Source: Echinarachnius parma
Lineage: Eukaryota; Echinodermata; Echinoidea; Clypeasteroida; Echinarachniidae
Assembly (NCBI GenBank): GCA_037951105.1
Contig: JBAMJV010001785.1
Coordinates: 1-64,000, forward strand
Reading direction: 5' to 3'
Length of the DNA stretch: 64,000 bases
Of this stretch, positions 19,826-31,620 are shown piece after piece (positions within the stretch are counted from its first letter, which is position 1; each line of letters begins with the position of its first letter). Under the pieces are notes generated by a model. The model saw nothing but the letters and a program-made list of their open reading frames with translations. It did no database searches and had not been told where the DNA came from. Both the position numbers and the translations under genes were made by a program.

Positions 19826-20996
19826 CTTGCTTAATCAAATAAATAGATAAACAAATAATATAGTAAGGGGATGATTGAGTGGTTATTAAGGTAAGGGGGG
19901 GGGGGGGTTATTAACTTCATTATCGTCGTAATGTGGTGAAGTAAGAGTGCGTGATGGTATATCAAGGGGGTGAATTAAGTTTGTTATTCTGTTAAGTGAT
20001 ACAGTAAGGTTAAGGGAAATTAAGGGGGTGAATGGAGTTATTCGGGTTGTTGGTGTTGTTGAATAAGGGGATGATGAAGGAAGTACTAAGGGGCAGTACG
20101 TAGGGCTATTAACCCCCTTATTGTAAGGTGGTAGTATAGTAAGATTGGGTTATATTAAGGGGGTACATTTAGGTGTTTGTTGCTGTTATTGTAAAACAAT
20201 ATGGTAAGGGGATGGGTTTTTGTAAAGGGGGTTGGTTACCTCCCCTCAGAAGCCTGGGGCTCCGTCCTTCTTTTGGAAAGCCCCTCCGAGCATGCATGAA
20301 ACCTGGCAAATCCATGTCACATGTCGGCAAAACCATATCATATTCTAGAAAAATAATATTACTTTCATAATATTTGCTTGTAAAACCATGCACTTTTCAG
20401 GCTGAACCGCATACTATAATATTTGTCGGACAATTAACCTTCAAAACATGTCATTGTCGGACATAAATGTGGTGGAAACCTCTTTCTTTTTTGATGTGTG
20501 CTTGTAAGGTGAAAATTGAAATAAACTATTTAGGCTAACGACTAGTATTATGAGTTTTCTTGCGAATTATTGTAATATGAACCAACATACGGCAATATGA
20601 TATGATAAAGCGGCCTTGCAGCAGAGATGCAGGTGGAGAAAGGCGTTGGAATGCACGTGCAACCCGAGTAATGTTGGCCCCCAAAATAAAATAAACAATT
20701 AAGATGGAGAGTTAGCTATCTCCCATCATCCCAATATATTTTACAACAACACCCATATCATGAATAAACTACTCAATTCCATTTTAGTTTTCGATTTCGA
20801 TTTTATTTGGTGTTCAAACATACACATGATATAAATAAATGTGTCAACCGCTGGGAAATGGCAAGAGGATGCAATACAAACAATAATGAACTTCATTTCA
20901 ATTATAACCATTTCTATCACATTAAAAAACATTTACTTGTAGGAATGATCATGTCAATTGCCTTGCACACTCTTGAAAATACTGGGTAAACTGTAC

Positions 20997-23900
20997 GGAT
21001 GTTGACTTTTTTATCAGAACCAATATAATTTATGGTTATAATTTACTGTGGACGCTTCAAAACTCCTTAAATCATATTGAGTGTATGCAAACACTACATA
21101 TTTTTAGCTAGGTGTTTTCATGATATGAAGCAGTATGTATATATTTTTATACGGATATTTTTCAACGAGGGAAATTACATCAATTATTAATTTTATTGGC
21201 ATTATTTTATAGCTCATCGACTAACTCTTTTTAAATGGTTGAATCGTTTAATTTGATTTATAATCAGCGTCCATGTAAATCGTGCTGTTAGATCAACATC
21301 ATCATATAATGCGACTTGCAAATGAAAATGCATGGTATTGATAAAGTAATATAGTGAATCAAAATTATAACTAATGAGAAATAGACGAGGTAAATCTGGT
21401 CGATCATCATAAAACGTGCATATCCAAGACAAAATATTGACAAAGCAATAAAATGAAAGGCATTTATAATTATAACGAGTAATAAGCCTATTTCATCGGG
21501 TTGATAAGCCTATTCGGCATTATGGTGGGAATGAACCGACGCAGAATAAGAATAATTGGAGATGAACTATTTTAACACGATTAACTGCTTCTGGTTCCGT
21601 CATTTATTACCATTCATGCTATGTTGTAACAACTTCTCTTTCAGCAATATTAACATCTGAATCCTTGGACGTATACATGTTGTTGTTAGGTATAGGTCCA
21701 AGGCAAGTCGGATTAATGAGACTTGCCTCTTTAACATCTCATGATATCTCATATTGATTAACTCCACCCATGAACTGGCTGTACTTTATTTGCCTAAGAT
21801 ATGTATGTCAAGTGACATCGCGTGATGTGTTATCTATTTGTTCAAACTCATGTCAATATTTAATTGATGGCATTGGTGGAAAATATTGATTCGCGTTGGT
21901 ATATTGTATAATCCCATATTAGTCAAAATATAAAATTTAACACGATGGGTGATACAAACGTACATTTCATTTTCTTTTGTTTGCGGGGCGTTTCTCAATA
22001 ATGCTATTTGGCTTTAATTTACTTCATGAACGTGTGTCAACATCATACCAAGATTGGTTTAACGATTTGAACTCTCACACACATTAATTCAGATCATGAT
22101 AATAGCACTTCAAGAATAATGAAAGCATTTGTATTTTTCCAAAGTTTGTTGATCTCTCATAAACATTACTTCATTTCATCTACAGCATAATAGTTATCAA
22201 CAATAAAGACAACACCGATATCTGTCCAGATTTTTGAACTCTCACACACATATGTTACTTCTAACTGGTGGGCTGTTGAGAAAAGATCATTATAAAATGA
22301 GCACGTAGACCAAAGATAACTATGAATATCTACATCATGAATATTGCGTGAATATCGGTCTGCCATGTTAATTGTTTAATAACTTGTTACCCAAACTGTT
22401 TATACAAATTCCAATGCACCGCATGGTAGGCGCATTCGTTACACATTAAAGAGATTGTACAATTCTGCTCAAACTTAATTTTAGTTACTAAAACATGTCA
22501 GTGATAAACTTAGTTAAAACATACTTATAAATACTTATAAACCAATGATGCTCTAGATGTATACAAAACGGTTTAAGCTCGTTATTCCAAAGGTTCGGTT
22601 ATTCTGAAGGTTCGTATTCCGAAGGTTCGTTATTCCGAAGGTTCGTTATTCCGAGGGTTAGTTATTCCGAAGGTCCGCTATTCCAAAGGTTCGTTATTCC
22701 GAAGGTTTGTTAGTCCGAAAATAAAATCGGGTTCGTTATTCCGAAGGTTCGTTATTCCGAAGGGTTCGTTATTCCGAAGGTTCGTTAGCCCAAAACTAAA
22801 TTAGCTTTCGTTAATCCGAAAATAAATTCGAGTTCGTTAATCCGAAAATGAAATCGGATTTGTTATAATACTATAATTTCAGATTGGCGTAGCCACGGGA
22901 AGGAAGGAAAGAAGGGGGGGGGGGCTTGCTCAATACAGGCTCGTATTAAATAAAGAGAAAACAGAACTATAATTTCAGATTAGCGTAGCCATGTTGGAAA
23001 GAGGATGGGAGGGGTGGGGGGGGGGGGGCTTGCTTAATCAAATAAAAAGATAAACAAATAATATAGTAAGGGGATGATTGAGTGGTTATTAAGGTAAGGG
23101 GGGGGGGGGTTATTAACTTCATTATCGTCGTAATGTGGTGAAGTAAGAGTGGGTGATGGTATATCAAGGGGGTGAATTAAGTTTGTTATTCTGTTAAGTG
23201 ATACAGTAAGGTTAAGGGAAATTAAGGGGGTGAATGGAGTTATTCGGGTTGTTGGTGTTGTTGAATAAGGGGATGATGAAGGAAGTACTAAGGGGCAGTA
23301 CGTAGGGGTATTAACCCCCTTATTGTAAAGTGGTAGTATAGTAAGATTGGGTTATATTAAGGGGGTACATTTAGGGGTTTGTTGCTGTTATTGTAAAACA
23401 ATATGGTAAGGGGATGGGTTTTTGTAAAGGGGGTTGGTTACCTCCCCTCAGAAGCCTGGGGCTCCGTCCTTCTTTTGGAAAGCCCCTCCGAGCATGCATG
23501 AAACCTGGCAAATCCATGTCACATGTCGGCAAAACCATATCATATTCTAGAAAAATAATATTACTTTCATAATATTTGCTTGTAAAACCATGCACTTTTC
23601 AGGCAGAACCGCATACTATAATATTTGTCGGACAATTAACCTTCAAAACATGTCATTGTCGGACATAAATGTGGTGGAAACCTCTTTCTTTTTTGATGTG
23701 TGCTTGTAAGGTGAAAATTGAAATAAACTATTTAGGCTAACGACTAGTATTAGGAGTTTTCTTGCGAATTATTGTAATATGAACCAACATACGGCAATAT
23801 GATATGATAAAGCGGCCTTGCAGCAGAGATGCAGGTGGAGAAAGGCGTTGGAATGCACGTGCAACCCGAGTAATGTTGGCCCCCAAAATAAAATAAACAA

Positions 23901-24198
23901 TTAAGATGGAGAGTTAGCTATCTCCCATCATCCCAATATATTTTACAACAACACCCATATCATGAATAAACTACTCAATTCCATTTTAGTTTTCGATTTC
24001 GATTTTATTTGGTGTTCAAACATACACATGATATAAATAAATGTGTCAACCGCTGGGAAATGGCAAGAGGATGCAATACAAACAATAATGAACTTCATTT
24101 CAATTATAACCATTTCTATCACATTAAAAAACATTTACTTGTAGGAATGATCATGTCAATTGCCTTGCACACTCTTAAAAATACTGGGTAAACTGTAC
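20997..24198. repeat. 3.2-kb tandem duplication, copy 2
   Basis: Second head-to-tail copy of 17,775-20,996. Its right border, GGTAAACTGTAC, runs into a TGGGTAAA-rich stretch containing the inverted phrase GTTGGGCAAAATTTTCCCAAC-like hairpin at 24,226-24,246. The ORFs inside are the same shadows as in copy 1. Confidence 0.9.
22580..22862. repeat. TTATTCCGAAGGTTCG minisatellite, copy 2
   Basis: Same array as at 19,358-19,641 with a few base differences and the same unit order, showing that the duplication is younger than the minisatellite. Confidence 0.9.
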
Positions 24199-24253
24199 TG
24201 GGTAAATGTGGATTGGGTAAAAGTTGGGCAAAATTTTCCCAACTCGAGAAGAA

Positions 24254-24785
24254 GCCAAGAAGAAGCATATTAAACACTGATAACTGAAGAATTTTGTGCT
24301 TATTTGGGGTTTTAATTATAAAATAAATGAGATTTGTGTGCAGATAGACTGTTTAACCACAGCACATGAATACACTCCCACTACACATCATACAATGGTA
24401 AAATGGTCTATCTTCTAGATAGACCATAAACACTATTGCCATACTATGGTAAAATGGTCTATCTTCTAGTTAGACCATTTTACCGTTTTATCTCATGGTT
24501 TTAAAGTGGTCCATATTCTAGATAGACCATTTTACTGTTCTGTCCATTTGATGATGAAATTGTATATAAAGTGTTAGCATGCAAAACGACCTTAATCCAC
24601 CGTACCTGATTTTAATGACCTTTGACATCCCCCTTCTTTTGTTATTCATTACTATCATTCTTCACTACTATCATAAGCATCATCGTCATCAACATCATCA
24701 TATTCATAATCATCATCATCATAATCATCGTAATCATTACTATCATAATCGTAATCATTGTCATCATGATCATGATCATGATCAT

Positions 24786-24824
<39 letters not shown>

Positions 24825-25835
24825 AATCACAATCATGGTCATCATCAGCATCATCATGAAGGTAATTTTTATAATCATCCTTAACTCTGACAATCATAAT
24901 CATACAAGAGACAAGTGAATGTATTTTTGTTGCAAGTGTTCAAATGTTTTTGAAATTCAGGCAAGAAAAATTACAAATTGCAAAATACAAATGTACATGG
25001 CAAGAAAAATTACAAATTACAAAATTTTCTACATGGGAGGAAAATTATGTACCCTAAAATCTTCTTCAAAGCATGGGACTTGAGAAGAGTCCCAACTTGA
25101 TGTTAAGTGACATGAGAAGTGCCGATTTTTTTTTCTTTTGGTGTACCCGTGGATTATAGTAATTCCCTGATGATTTCACCTTATGAAATAAACATTATTC
25201 TCTGAACATAGAGACGAAAAACAACCTTCACTTCTGTATTTCTGGCAGCGATAGAGAAATATAGCATGTGTCCATTATTGGGGGTAGTATCGTGTAAAAG
25301 GACAAAATTGTCAAATTTCTCCGATATCAATTTAAACAAATTTTCAAGCATTTTGTTTATACTTCTTCCTCAATGCTCCTTTACGACTAATTCATTAGAT
25401 ACAATTATTCAAAATGCATTTAGATACATTGAAGTTAATGCTGAGTAAGTACGTGCAGTCGTCCGCGTGTCGGAGAGAATTTCGATCGACCGTGCAGTGG
25501 TAAACTGGTCTAACTCGAAGACCATTTTACCATCTGACAGCGATGATTAAAAAATCTCAGTTAAGAAGGTTAAAAGGTTAATGTAAAAGATAGCTCGTTT
25601 TACCTCCAAAAGATATTACCGACAATGGGCTAACTCAAAGATAGACCGTTTTACCATCAAATCTGAAGGAAAAATACAAAAAAGTACCAAGATAGCGGAA
25701 ATTATCTCTAAAAGAAGACATGATGGGATTTTCTCGATAGCACCATTGGAAATAGCGCCCTCACATTACCCGGAAAGTGAATTTACCTCAAAAAGTCAAA
25801 TTTTCGAGTTAGACCGTTTTACCATCTGACGGCCG
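24254..25835. repeat. End module copy 2 of the TIR element (right end)
   Basis: Matches 15,431-16,535 but lacks the left terminus and one of the TAGACC repeat modules. It has about 600 extra bases (about 24,857-25,458) not found in copy 1. It supplies the true right end of the 10.5-kb insertion. Confidence 0.8.
24676..24856. repeat. CAT/ATC microsatellite, expanded copy
   Basis: Longer counterpart of 15,846-15,966, with an uninterrupted run of ATC units at about 24,788-24,823. All six frames give low-complexity peptides, none credible as a protein. Confidence 0.9.
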
Positions 25836-26182
25836 AACTGCTGAAGGAATTATGCTATCAATTTGAGATTTCGCATGTAGATAGGGATTTGCAAGCCCAT
25901 CATTTCATAAGTTAACACTAAATCGCGAAAATGCATATTTCATTGTCATATTTACCGTTAAAGGTCAAATAAATCAAGCATGTTTACTCAATAACCACGT
26001 ACGCCGCGGACATGAAATTCAGTACACATGTATGGTATAATGAAAGGGAAAATGTTCATCAGATAAGATCGGATTATGAAAATGGCGTTAAAAATATGTA
26101 AATTAGGTTCAAAGGTCAAATAATTCACTGTTACAATGACAAGTGCAGTGTGCAATCACGATTTCCCATTTTCGTTAAGAAT

Positions 26183-26255
26183 TCTAATGTTGGTTTCGCG
26201 GTATAATTTGTGACACAAGATCAAAGGGTCGTGGGTTCGAATCCAAGGCAATATT
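26183..26255 (+). other. tRNA-like Pol III module of monomer 1
   Basis: 73-nt module with A-box-like TGGTTTCGCGG and the B box GGTTCGAATCC, spaced as in a tRNA. Its flanking 7-mers, TCTAATG and CAATATT, pair at four of seven positions. Fuller evidence is given at 31,387-31,459. Confidence 0.5.
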
Positions 26256-26421
26256 TGTTAACTTTCAATTTTTATTTTTTTTCAGGGGGGGGGGGGGGGG
26301 TGGGGGAATCTATTATTATTGATATGATGATTGAGTAGTTAATTTTTGGAATCATCCTTTTATCATAATAAATCGATATGTATAACCTTAATTCGTCAAA
26401 AGTGACGAATTCAACATCTAG

Positions 26422-28077
26422 TTAGGTTATACATATACATATGTATAACCTATTGATTTCGTTCGAATTTGTATTATTTATTCTTCTTCCTAATTTTGTG
26501 CGTCGCATATCTCAAGATCACATGAATCAATTGTCATGAATCTTCACATGATGATAGATCATGATCTAACTTAGATCTGCTAACCTTTTCAGTGACGTCA
26601 CATGACTGTGACGTCATCAGGACGCCATTTTGTCAAATTTTAATAATCATTATATCTCAGTTATGAAATATCAATTTCAATTCAAATTTCGCATCAATAT
26701 TTATCAGGTCAATGTTCATCTTTTAAGCTCATGCGCATGCAATTACAATCGGAAACGCGCGCGTACGCGTCCGTCAATTAATTTTTTTTTTTTTAAATGC
26801 TCAAAACCCTAACCCGAGTAATTTACTATATGTTTCAGACAATTTTAAGCGTTTCAAAAAATTCCGCGCGTGCGCGTCGGCGCGCGCGTATTTGCGCGCG
26901 TAACGCGAATGAATAAGAAAAATGTAGTTTTTTTACATGTTTTGCAATTCTTATACATCCCTCAGCACACCCTATCAATTTGAGTCATTATTGACTCATA
27001 ATAACGGAGTACGCGCGTGTCAAAGTCAAAATTACGCGCGCACGCAAAATGGCAAAAAATGGGCAAAACATGGTAAAAACATCCTTTTTGTATTCGGCCA
27101 TAACTTTTTAAAAAGTCCACAAACACCCAATTTTCTTTTAATATTCGGATAGATTATGAGTTTTAGATACGAATTCATGCCTCATTTATGCCGAGTAAAT
27201 GTTATAAAGTCATCGTATTGACGGTTAAAGTTGAAAATGCGAATTGTAATCACTTTCAATCAATGTTGAAATCGATCACAGTGTACTTTTGACCATATCT
27301 CGCTTATTCTCCATCAATGTACTCCCAAATTTTGATATATCGTAGCTGATGTCCTGCTCTATTCGCAATCTATTCACACCATTTAGTTTTGTTCACTGGA
27401 TCTGGATCCTGATGAATTGTTTGATTGGAAATGAGAGTCTAAATCTGTTAAAAATTGAGGTTTAGCTAAAACGTATGCTTTCGACCTATAACTGCTGAAA
27501 AAATTATGCTACCAATGTGAAACTTCGCATGTAGATAGGGACTTGCAAGCCCAACATTTCATAAGTTAACACCAAATCGCGAAAATGCATATTTCATCGC
27601 CATATTTACCGTCAAAGGTCAAATAAATCAAGCATGAATAACCACGTACGCCGTGGACATGTAATTCAGCACACATGTAGGTTATAATGAAAGCAACAAT
27701 TTTCATAAGATAAGATCGGATTATGAAAATGGCGTTAAGGATATGTAAATTAGGTTCAAAGGTCAAACAATTCACTGTTACAATGACAAATGCAGGGTGC
27801 AATCACTGATGTATCTTTCCCGATTTCCCATTTTCGTTAAGAGATCTAATGTTGGTCTCGCGGTATAATTTGTGACACAAGATCAAAAGGTCGTGGGTTC
27901 GTCGAATCCAAGGCAATATTTTTTTTTTTTTTTTTTTTTCTTTCTTTTTTCAGGGGTGGGGGGAATCTATTATTATTAAAATCATGATTGAGTAGTTATT
28001 TTTGGAATCATCATTTTATCATAATAAATCGATATGTATAACCTTAATTCGTCAAAAGTGACGAATTCAAAATCTAG
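26422..28077 (+). mobile_element. Monomer 2 (type A)
   Basis: One palindromic module, then full type A content: CRE pair (26,593 and 26,609), CpG blocks, and the AP-1 pair with a TTAT spacer. Its tRNA-like module (27,845-27,920) has three extra bases inside the B box, and the T tract after it is expanded. Confidence 0.8.
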
Positions 28078-29899
28078 TTAGGTTATACATATACATATGT
28101 ATAACCTATTGATTTTGTTCGAATTTTTATTATTAGGTTATACATATACATATGTATAACCTATTGATTTCGTTCGAATTTTTATTTATTAGGTTATACA
28201 TATACATATGTATAACCTATTGATTTCGTTCGAATTTTTATTAGGTTATACATATACATATGTATAACCTATTGATTTCGTCAAGATTTTTATTTTTTTT
28301 ATTTATTCTTCCTAATTTTGTGCGTCGCATATCTCACGATCAGATGAATCAATTATCATGAATATTCACATGATGATAGATCATGGTCTAACTTAGTGCA
28401 GCGAAACTTTTCAGTGACGTCACATCACTATGACGTCATCAGGACGCCATTTTGTCAAATTTTAATAATCATTATATCTCAGTTATGAAATATCAATTTC
28501 AATTAAAATTTCGTATCAATATTTATCAGGTTAATAGTCATCTTTTAAGCTCATGCGCGTGCAATTACACTCAGAGACGCGCGCGTACGCGTCCGTCAAT
28601 TAATTTTTTTTTTTTTAAATGCTCAAAACCCTAACCCGAGTAATTTACTATATGTTTCAGACAATTTTAAGCGTTTCAAAAAATTCCGCGCGTGCGCGTC
28701 GGCGCGCGCGTATTTGCGCGCGTAACGCGAATGAATAGGAAAATTGTCGTTTTTTCACATGTTTTGCATTCCTTATAGATCCCTCGACACACCCTATCAA
28801 TTTGAGTCATTGTTGACTCATAATAACGGAGTACGCGCGTGTCAAAGTCAATATTACGCGCGCACGCAAAATGGCAAAAAATGGCAAAACATGGTAAAAA
28901 CATCCTTTTTGTATTCGGCCATAACTTTTCAAAAAGTCCACAAACACCCAATTTTCTTTTAATATTCGGATAGATTATGAGTTGTAGATACGAATTCATA
29001 CCTCATTTATGCTGAGTAAATGTTATAAAGTCATTGTATTGACGGTTAAAGTTGAAAATGCGAATTTTACTCAATTTCAATCAATGTTGAAATCGATCAC
29101 AGTGTACTTTTGACCATATCTCACTTATTCTCCATCAATGTACTCCCAAATTTTGATATATCGTAGCTGATGTTCTGCTCTATTCGCAATCTATTCACAC
29201 CATTTAATTTTGTTTAATGGATCCTGATGAATTGTTTGATTGGAAATAAGAGTTCAAATCTGTTACAAATTGAGGGTTAGCCAAAACGTATGTTATCGAC
29301 CTATAACTGCTGAAGGAATTATGCTATCAATTTGAGATTTCGCATGTAGATAGGGATTTCCAAGCCCATCATTTCATAAGTTAACACAAAATCGAGAAAA
29401 TGCATATTTCATTGTCATATTTACCGTTAAAGGTCAACAAATTCAAGCATGAATACTCAATAACCACGTACGCCGCGGCATGAAATTCAGCACACATGTA
29501 TGGTATAATGAAAGGAAAATGTTCATAAGATAAGATCGGATTATGCAAATGGCATTAAGGATATGTAAATTAGGTTCAAAGGTCAAATAATTCACTGTTA
29601 CAATGACAAATGCAGTGTGCAATCACTGATGTATCTTTCCCGATTTGCCATTTTCGTTAAGAGATCTAATGTTGGTCTCGCGGTATAATTTGTGACACAA
29701 GATCAAAGGGTCGTGGGTTCGAATCCAAGGCAATATTTTTTAACTTTCTTTTTTTCCTTTTTTTTTTCAGGGGGGGGGGGGGGGGAATCTATTATTATTG
29801 ATATGATGATTGAGTAGTTATTTTTGGAATCATCCTTTTATCATAATAAATCGATATGTATAACCTTAATTCGTCAAAAGTGACGAATTCAACATCTAG
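28078..29899 (+). mobile_element. Monomer 3 (type A), four palindromic modules
   Basis: Carries the most 5' palindromic modules in the window (four, 28,079-28,290). tRNA-like module 29,665-29,737. It is closest to monomer 10: both share odd bases such as TTATGCTGAGTAAATG and TCATTGTATTG, which hints at exchange or a seven-monomer period. Confidence 0.8.
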
Positions 29900-31620
29900 T
29901 TAGGTTATACATATACATATGTATAACCTATTGATTTCGTCAAGATTTTTATTTATTTATTTATTAGGTTATACATATACATATGTATAACCTATTGATT
30001 TCGTCAAGATTTTTATTTTTTTTATTTTTTTTATTTTTTTTATTTATTCTTCCTAATTTTGTGCGTCGCATATCTCACGATCAGATGAATCAATTATCAT
30101 GAATATTCACATGATGATAGATCATGGTCTAACTTAGTGCAGTGAAACTTTTCAGTGACGTCACATCACTATGACGTCATCAGGACGCCATTTTGTCAAA
30201 TTTCAATAATCATCATAACTCAGTCATGCATCATTAATTTCACTTCAAATTTCGCATCAATATCAATCAGTTCAATCGTCATCTTTTAAGCTCATGCGCG
30301 TGCGCTTACACTCGGAGACGCGCGCGTACGCGTCCGTCAAGTGAAAAAAAAAATTAAAAATGTTCAAAACCCCAACCCGAGTAATTTACTATATGTTTCA
30401 GACAATTTTAAGCGTTTCAAAAAATTCCGCGCGTGCGCGTTGGCGCGCGCGTATTTGCGCGCGTAACGCGAATGAATAGTAAAATTGTCGTTTTTTCACA
30501 TGTTTTGCATTCCTTATAGATCCCCTCAACACACCCTATCAATTTGAGTCATTGTTGACTCATAATAACGGAGTACGCGCGCGTCAAAGTCAAAATTACG
30601 CGCGCACGCAAATTGGCAAAATATGGTAAAAACATCCTTTTTTTATTCGGCCATAACTTTTTAAAAAGTCCACAAACATCCAATTTTCTTTTAATATTCG
30701 GATAGATTATGAGTTGTAGATACGAATTCATACCTCATTTATGCCGAGTAAATGTTATAAAGTCATCATATTGACGGTTAAAGTTGAAAATGCGAATTTT
30801 AATCACTTTCAATCAATGTTGAATCGGTCACAGTGTACTTTTGACCATATCTCGCTTATTCTCCATCAATGTACTCCCAAATTTTGATATATTATAGCTG
30901 ATGTTCTGCTCTATTCGCAATCTATTCACACCATTTAGTTTTGTTCAATGTATCCTGATGAATTGTTCGATTAGAAATAAGAGTTACAAATTGAGGGTTA
31001 GCCAAAACGTATGTTATCGATCTATAACTGCTGAAGGAATTATGCTATCAATTTGAGATTTCGCATGTAGATAGGGATTTTCAAGCCCATCATTTCATAA
31101 GTTAACACCAAATCGCGAAAATGCATATTTCATTGTCATATTTACCGTTAAAGGTCAAATAAATCAAGCATGAATACTCAATAACCACGTACGCCGCGGA
31201 CATGAAATTCAGCACACATGTATGGTATAATGAAAGGAAAATGATCATAAGATACGATCGGATTATGAAAATGGCATTAAGGATATGTAAATTAGGTTCA
31301 AAGGTCAAATAATTCACTGTTACAATGACAAATGCAGTGTGCAATCACTGATGTATCTTTCCCGATTTCCCATTTTCGTTAAGAGATCTAATGTTGGTCT
31401 CGCGGTATAATTTGTGACACAAGATCAAAGGGTCGTGGGTTCGAATCCAAGGCAATATTTTTTTGTTTTTTTTTCCTTTTTTCTTTCTTTTTTCAGGGGT
31501 GGGGGGAATCTATTATTATTGATATCATGATTGAGTCGTTATTTTTGGAATCATCCTTTTATCATAATAAATCGATATGTATAACCTTAATTCGTCAAAA
31601 GTGACGAATTCAAAATCTAG
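29900..31620 (+). mobile_element. Monomer 4 (type A)
   Basis: Two palindromic modules separated by a TTATTTATT tract, then complete type A content and tRNA-like module 31,387-31,459. A good reference copy. The next monomer switches to type B straight after CTAG. Confidence 0.8.
31387..31459 (+). other. tRNA-like Pol III module (reference copy, subtype 1)
   Basis: 73 nt with tRNA-like layout. After the 7-mer TCTAATG comes an A-box-like TGGTCTCGCGG (tRNA-Glu type is TGGTCTAGTGG). About 32 nt later stands a perfect B box, GGTTCGAATCC, then a 3' 7-mer CAATATT and a T-rich tract that could end Pol III transcription. Acceptor pairing is 4 of 7, and the D and anticodon stems are poor, so this is not a working tRNA. 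Same-length modules lie at 29,665, 36,147, 47,320, 53,927 and 62,113. Whether it is transcribed cannot be judged here. Confidence 0.55.

Larger units (their letters stand above)
17775..20996. repeat. 3.2-kb tandem duplication, copy 1
   Basis: Begins at GGATGTTGACTTTTTT and ends at GGTAAACTGTAC. Copy 2 starts at the next base. The copies look about 98-99% identical by eye; differences are mainly in poly-G runs and isolated bases. Contents include AT-rich non-coding DNA, a TTCCGAAGGTTCG minisatellite, poly-G runs and a GGGGGTGAATTAAG-rich stretch. No gene was recognised. Confidence 0.9.
15324..25835. mobile_element. 10.5-kb TIR element inserted in monomer 1
   Basis: Termini CGGCCGTC (15,324-15,331) and GACGGCCG (25,828-25,835) are perfect 8-bp inverted repeats. 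A second shared phrase, CTCGAAAAT, lies just inside both ends. The flanks AACT (15,320-15,323 and 25,836-25,839) are a 4-bp target duplication; the other monomers read CTATAACTGCTGAAGG without interruption. The interior has a duplicated right-end region, a 3.2-kb tandem duplication, minisatellites and poly-G, but no recognisable transposase. Superfamilies with 4-bp duplications include Sola1/2, Chapaev and some Academ; none can be chosen. Confidence 0.8.
14188..26421 (+). mobile_element. Monomer 1 (type A), split by a 10.5-kb insertion
   Basis: The left border is at a T-T site next to the LINE. It has three palindromic modules (14,188-14,340), the first with CGTA in place of CATA in each arm. 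Monomer sequence is at 14,188-15,323 and 25,840-26,421. The tRNA-like module is at 26,183-26,255 and the 3' hairpin at about 26,390-26,412. Confidence 0.8.

Noticed and set aside
17775-24198. Reading the 3.2-kb duplicate as long terminal repeats of a retroelement
   Set aside because: The copies are directly adjacent with nothing between them, and lack TG..CA ends, a primer site and any gag-pol coding. A plain tandem duplication fits better.
15750-24918. His-rich, Ile-rich and Met-rich frames over CAT repeats
   Set aside because: Microsatellite translations in several frames on both strands.
26183-26255. Calling the tRNA-like modules true tRNA genes
   Set aside because: Acceptor, D and anticodon stems do not pair well and no clear anticodon loop is formed; only promoter-like boxes and length fit.
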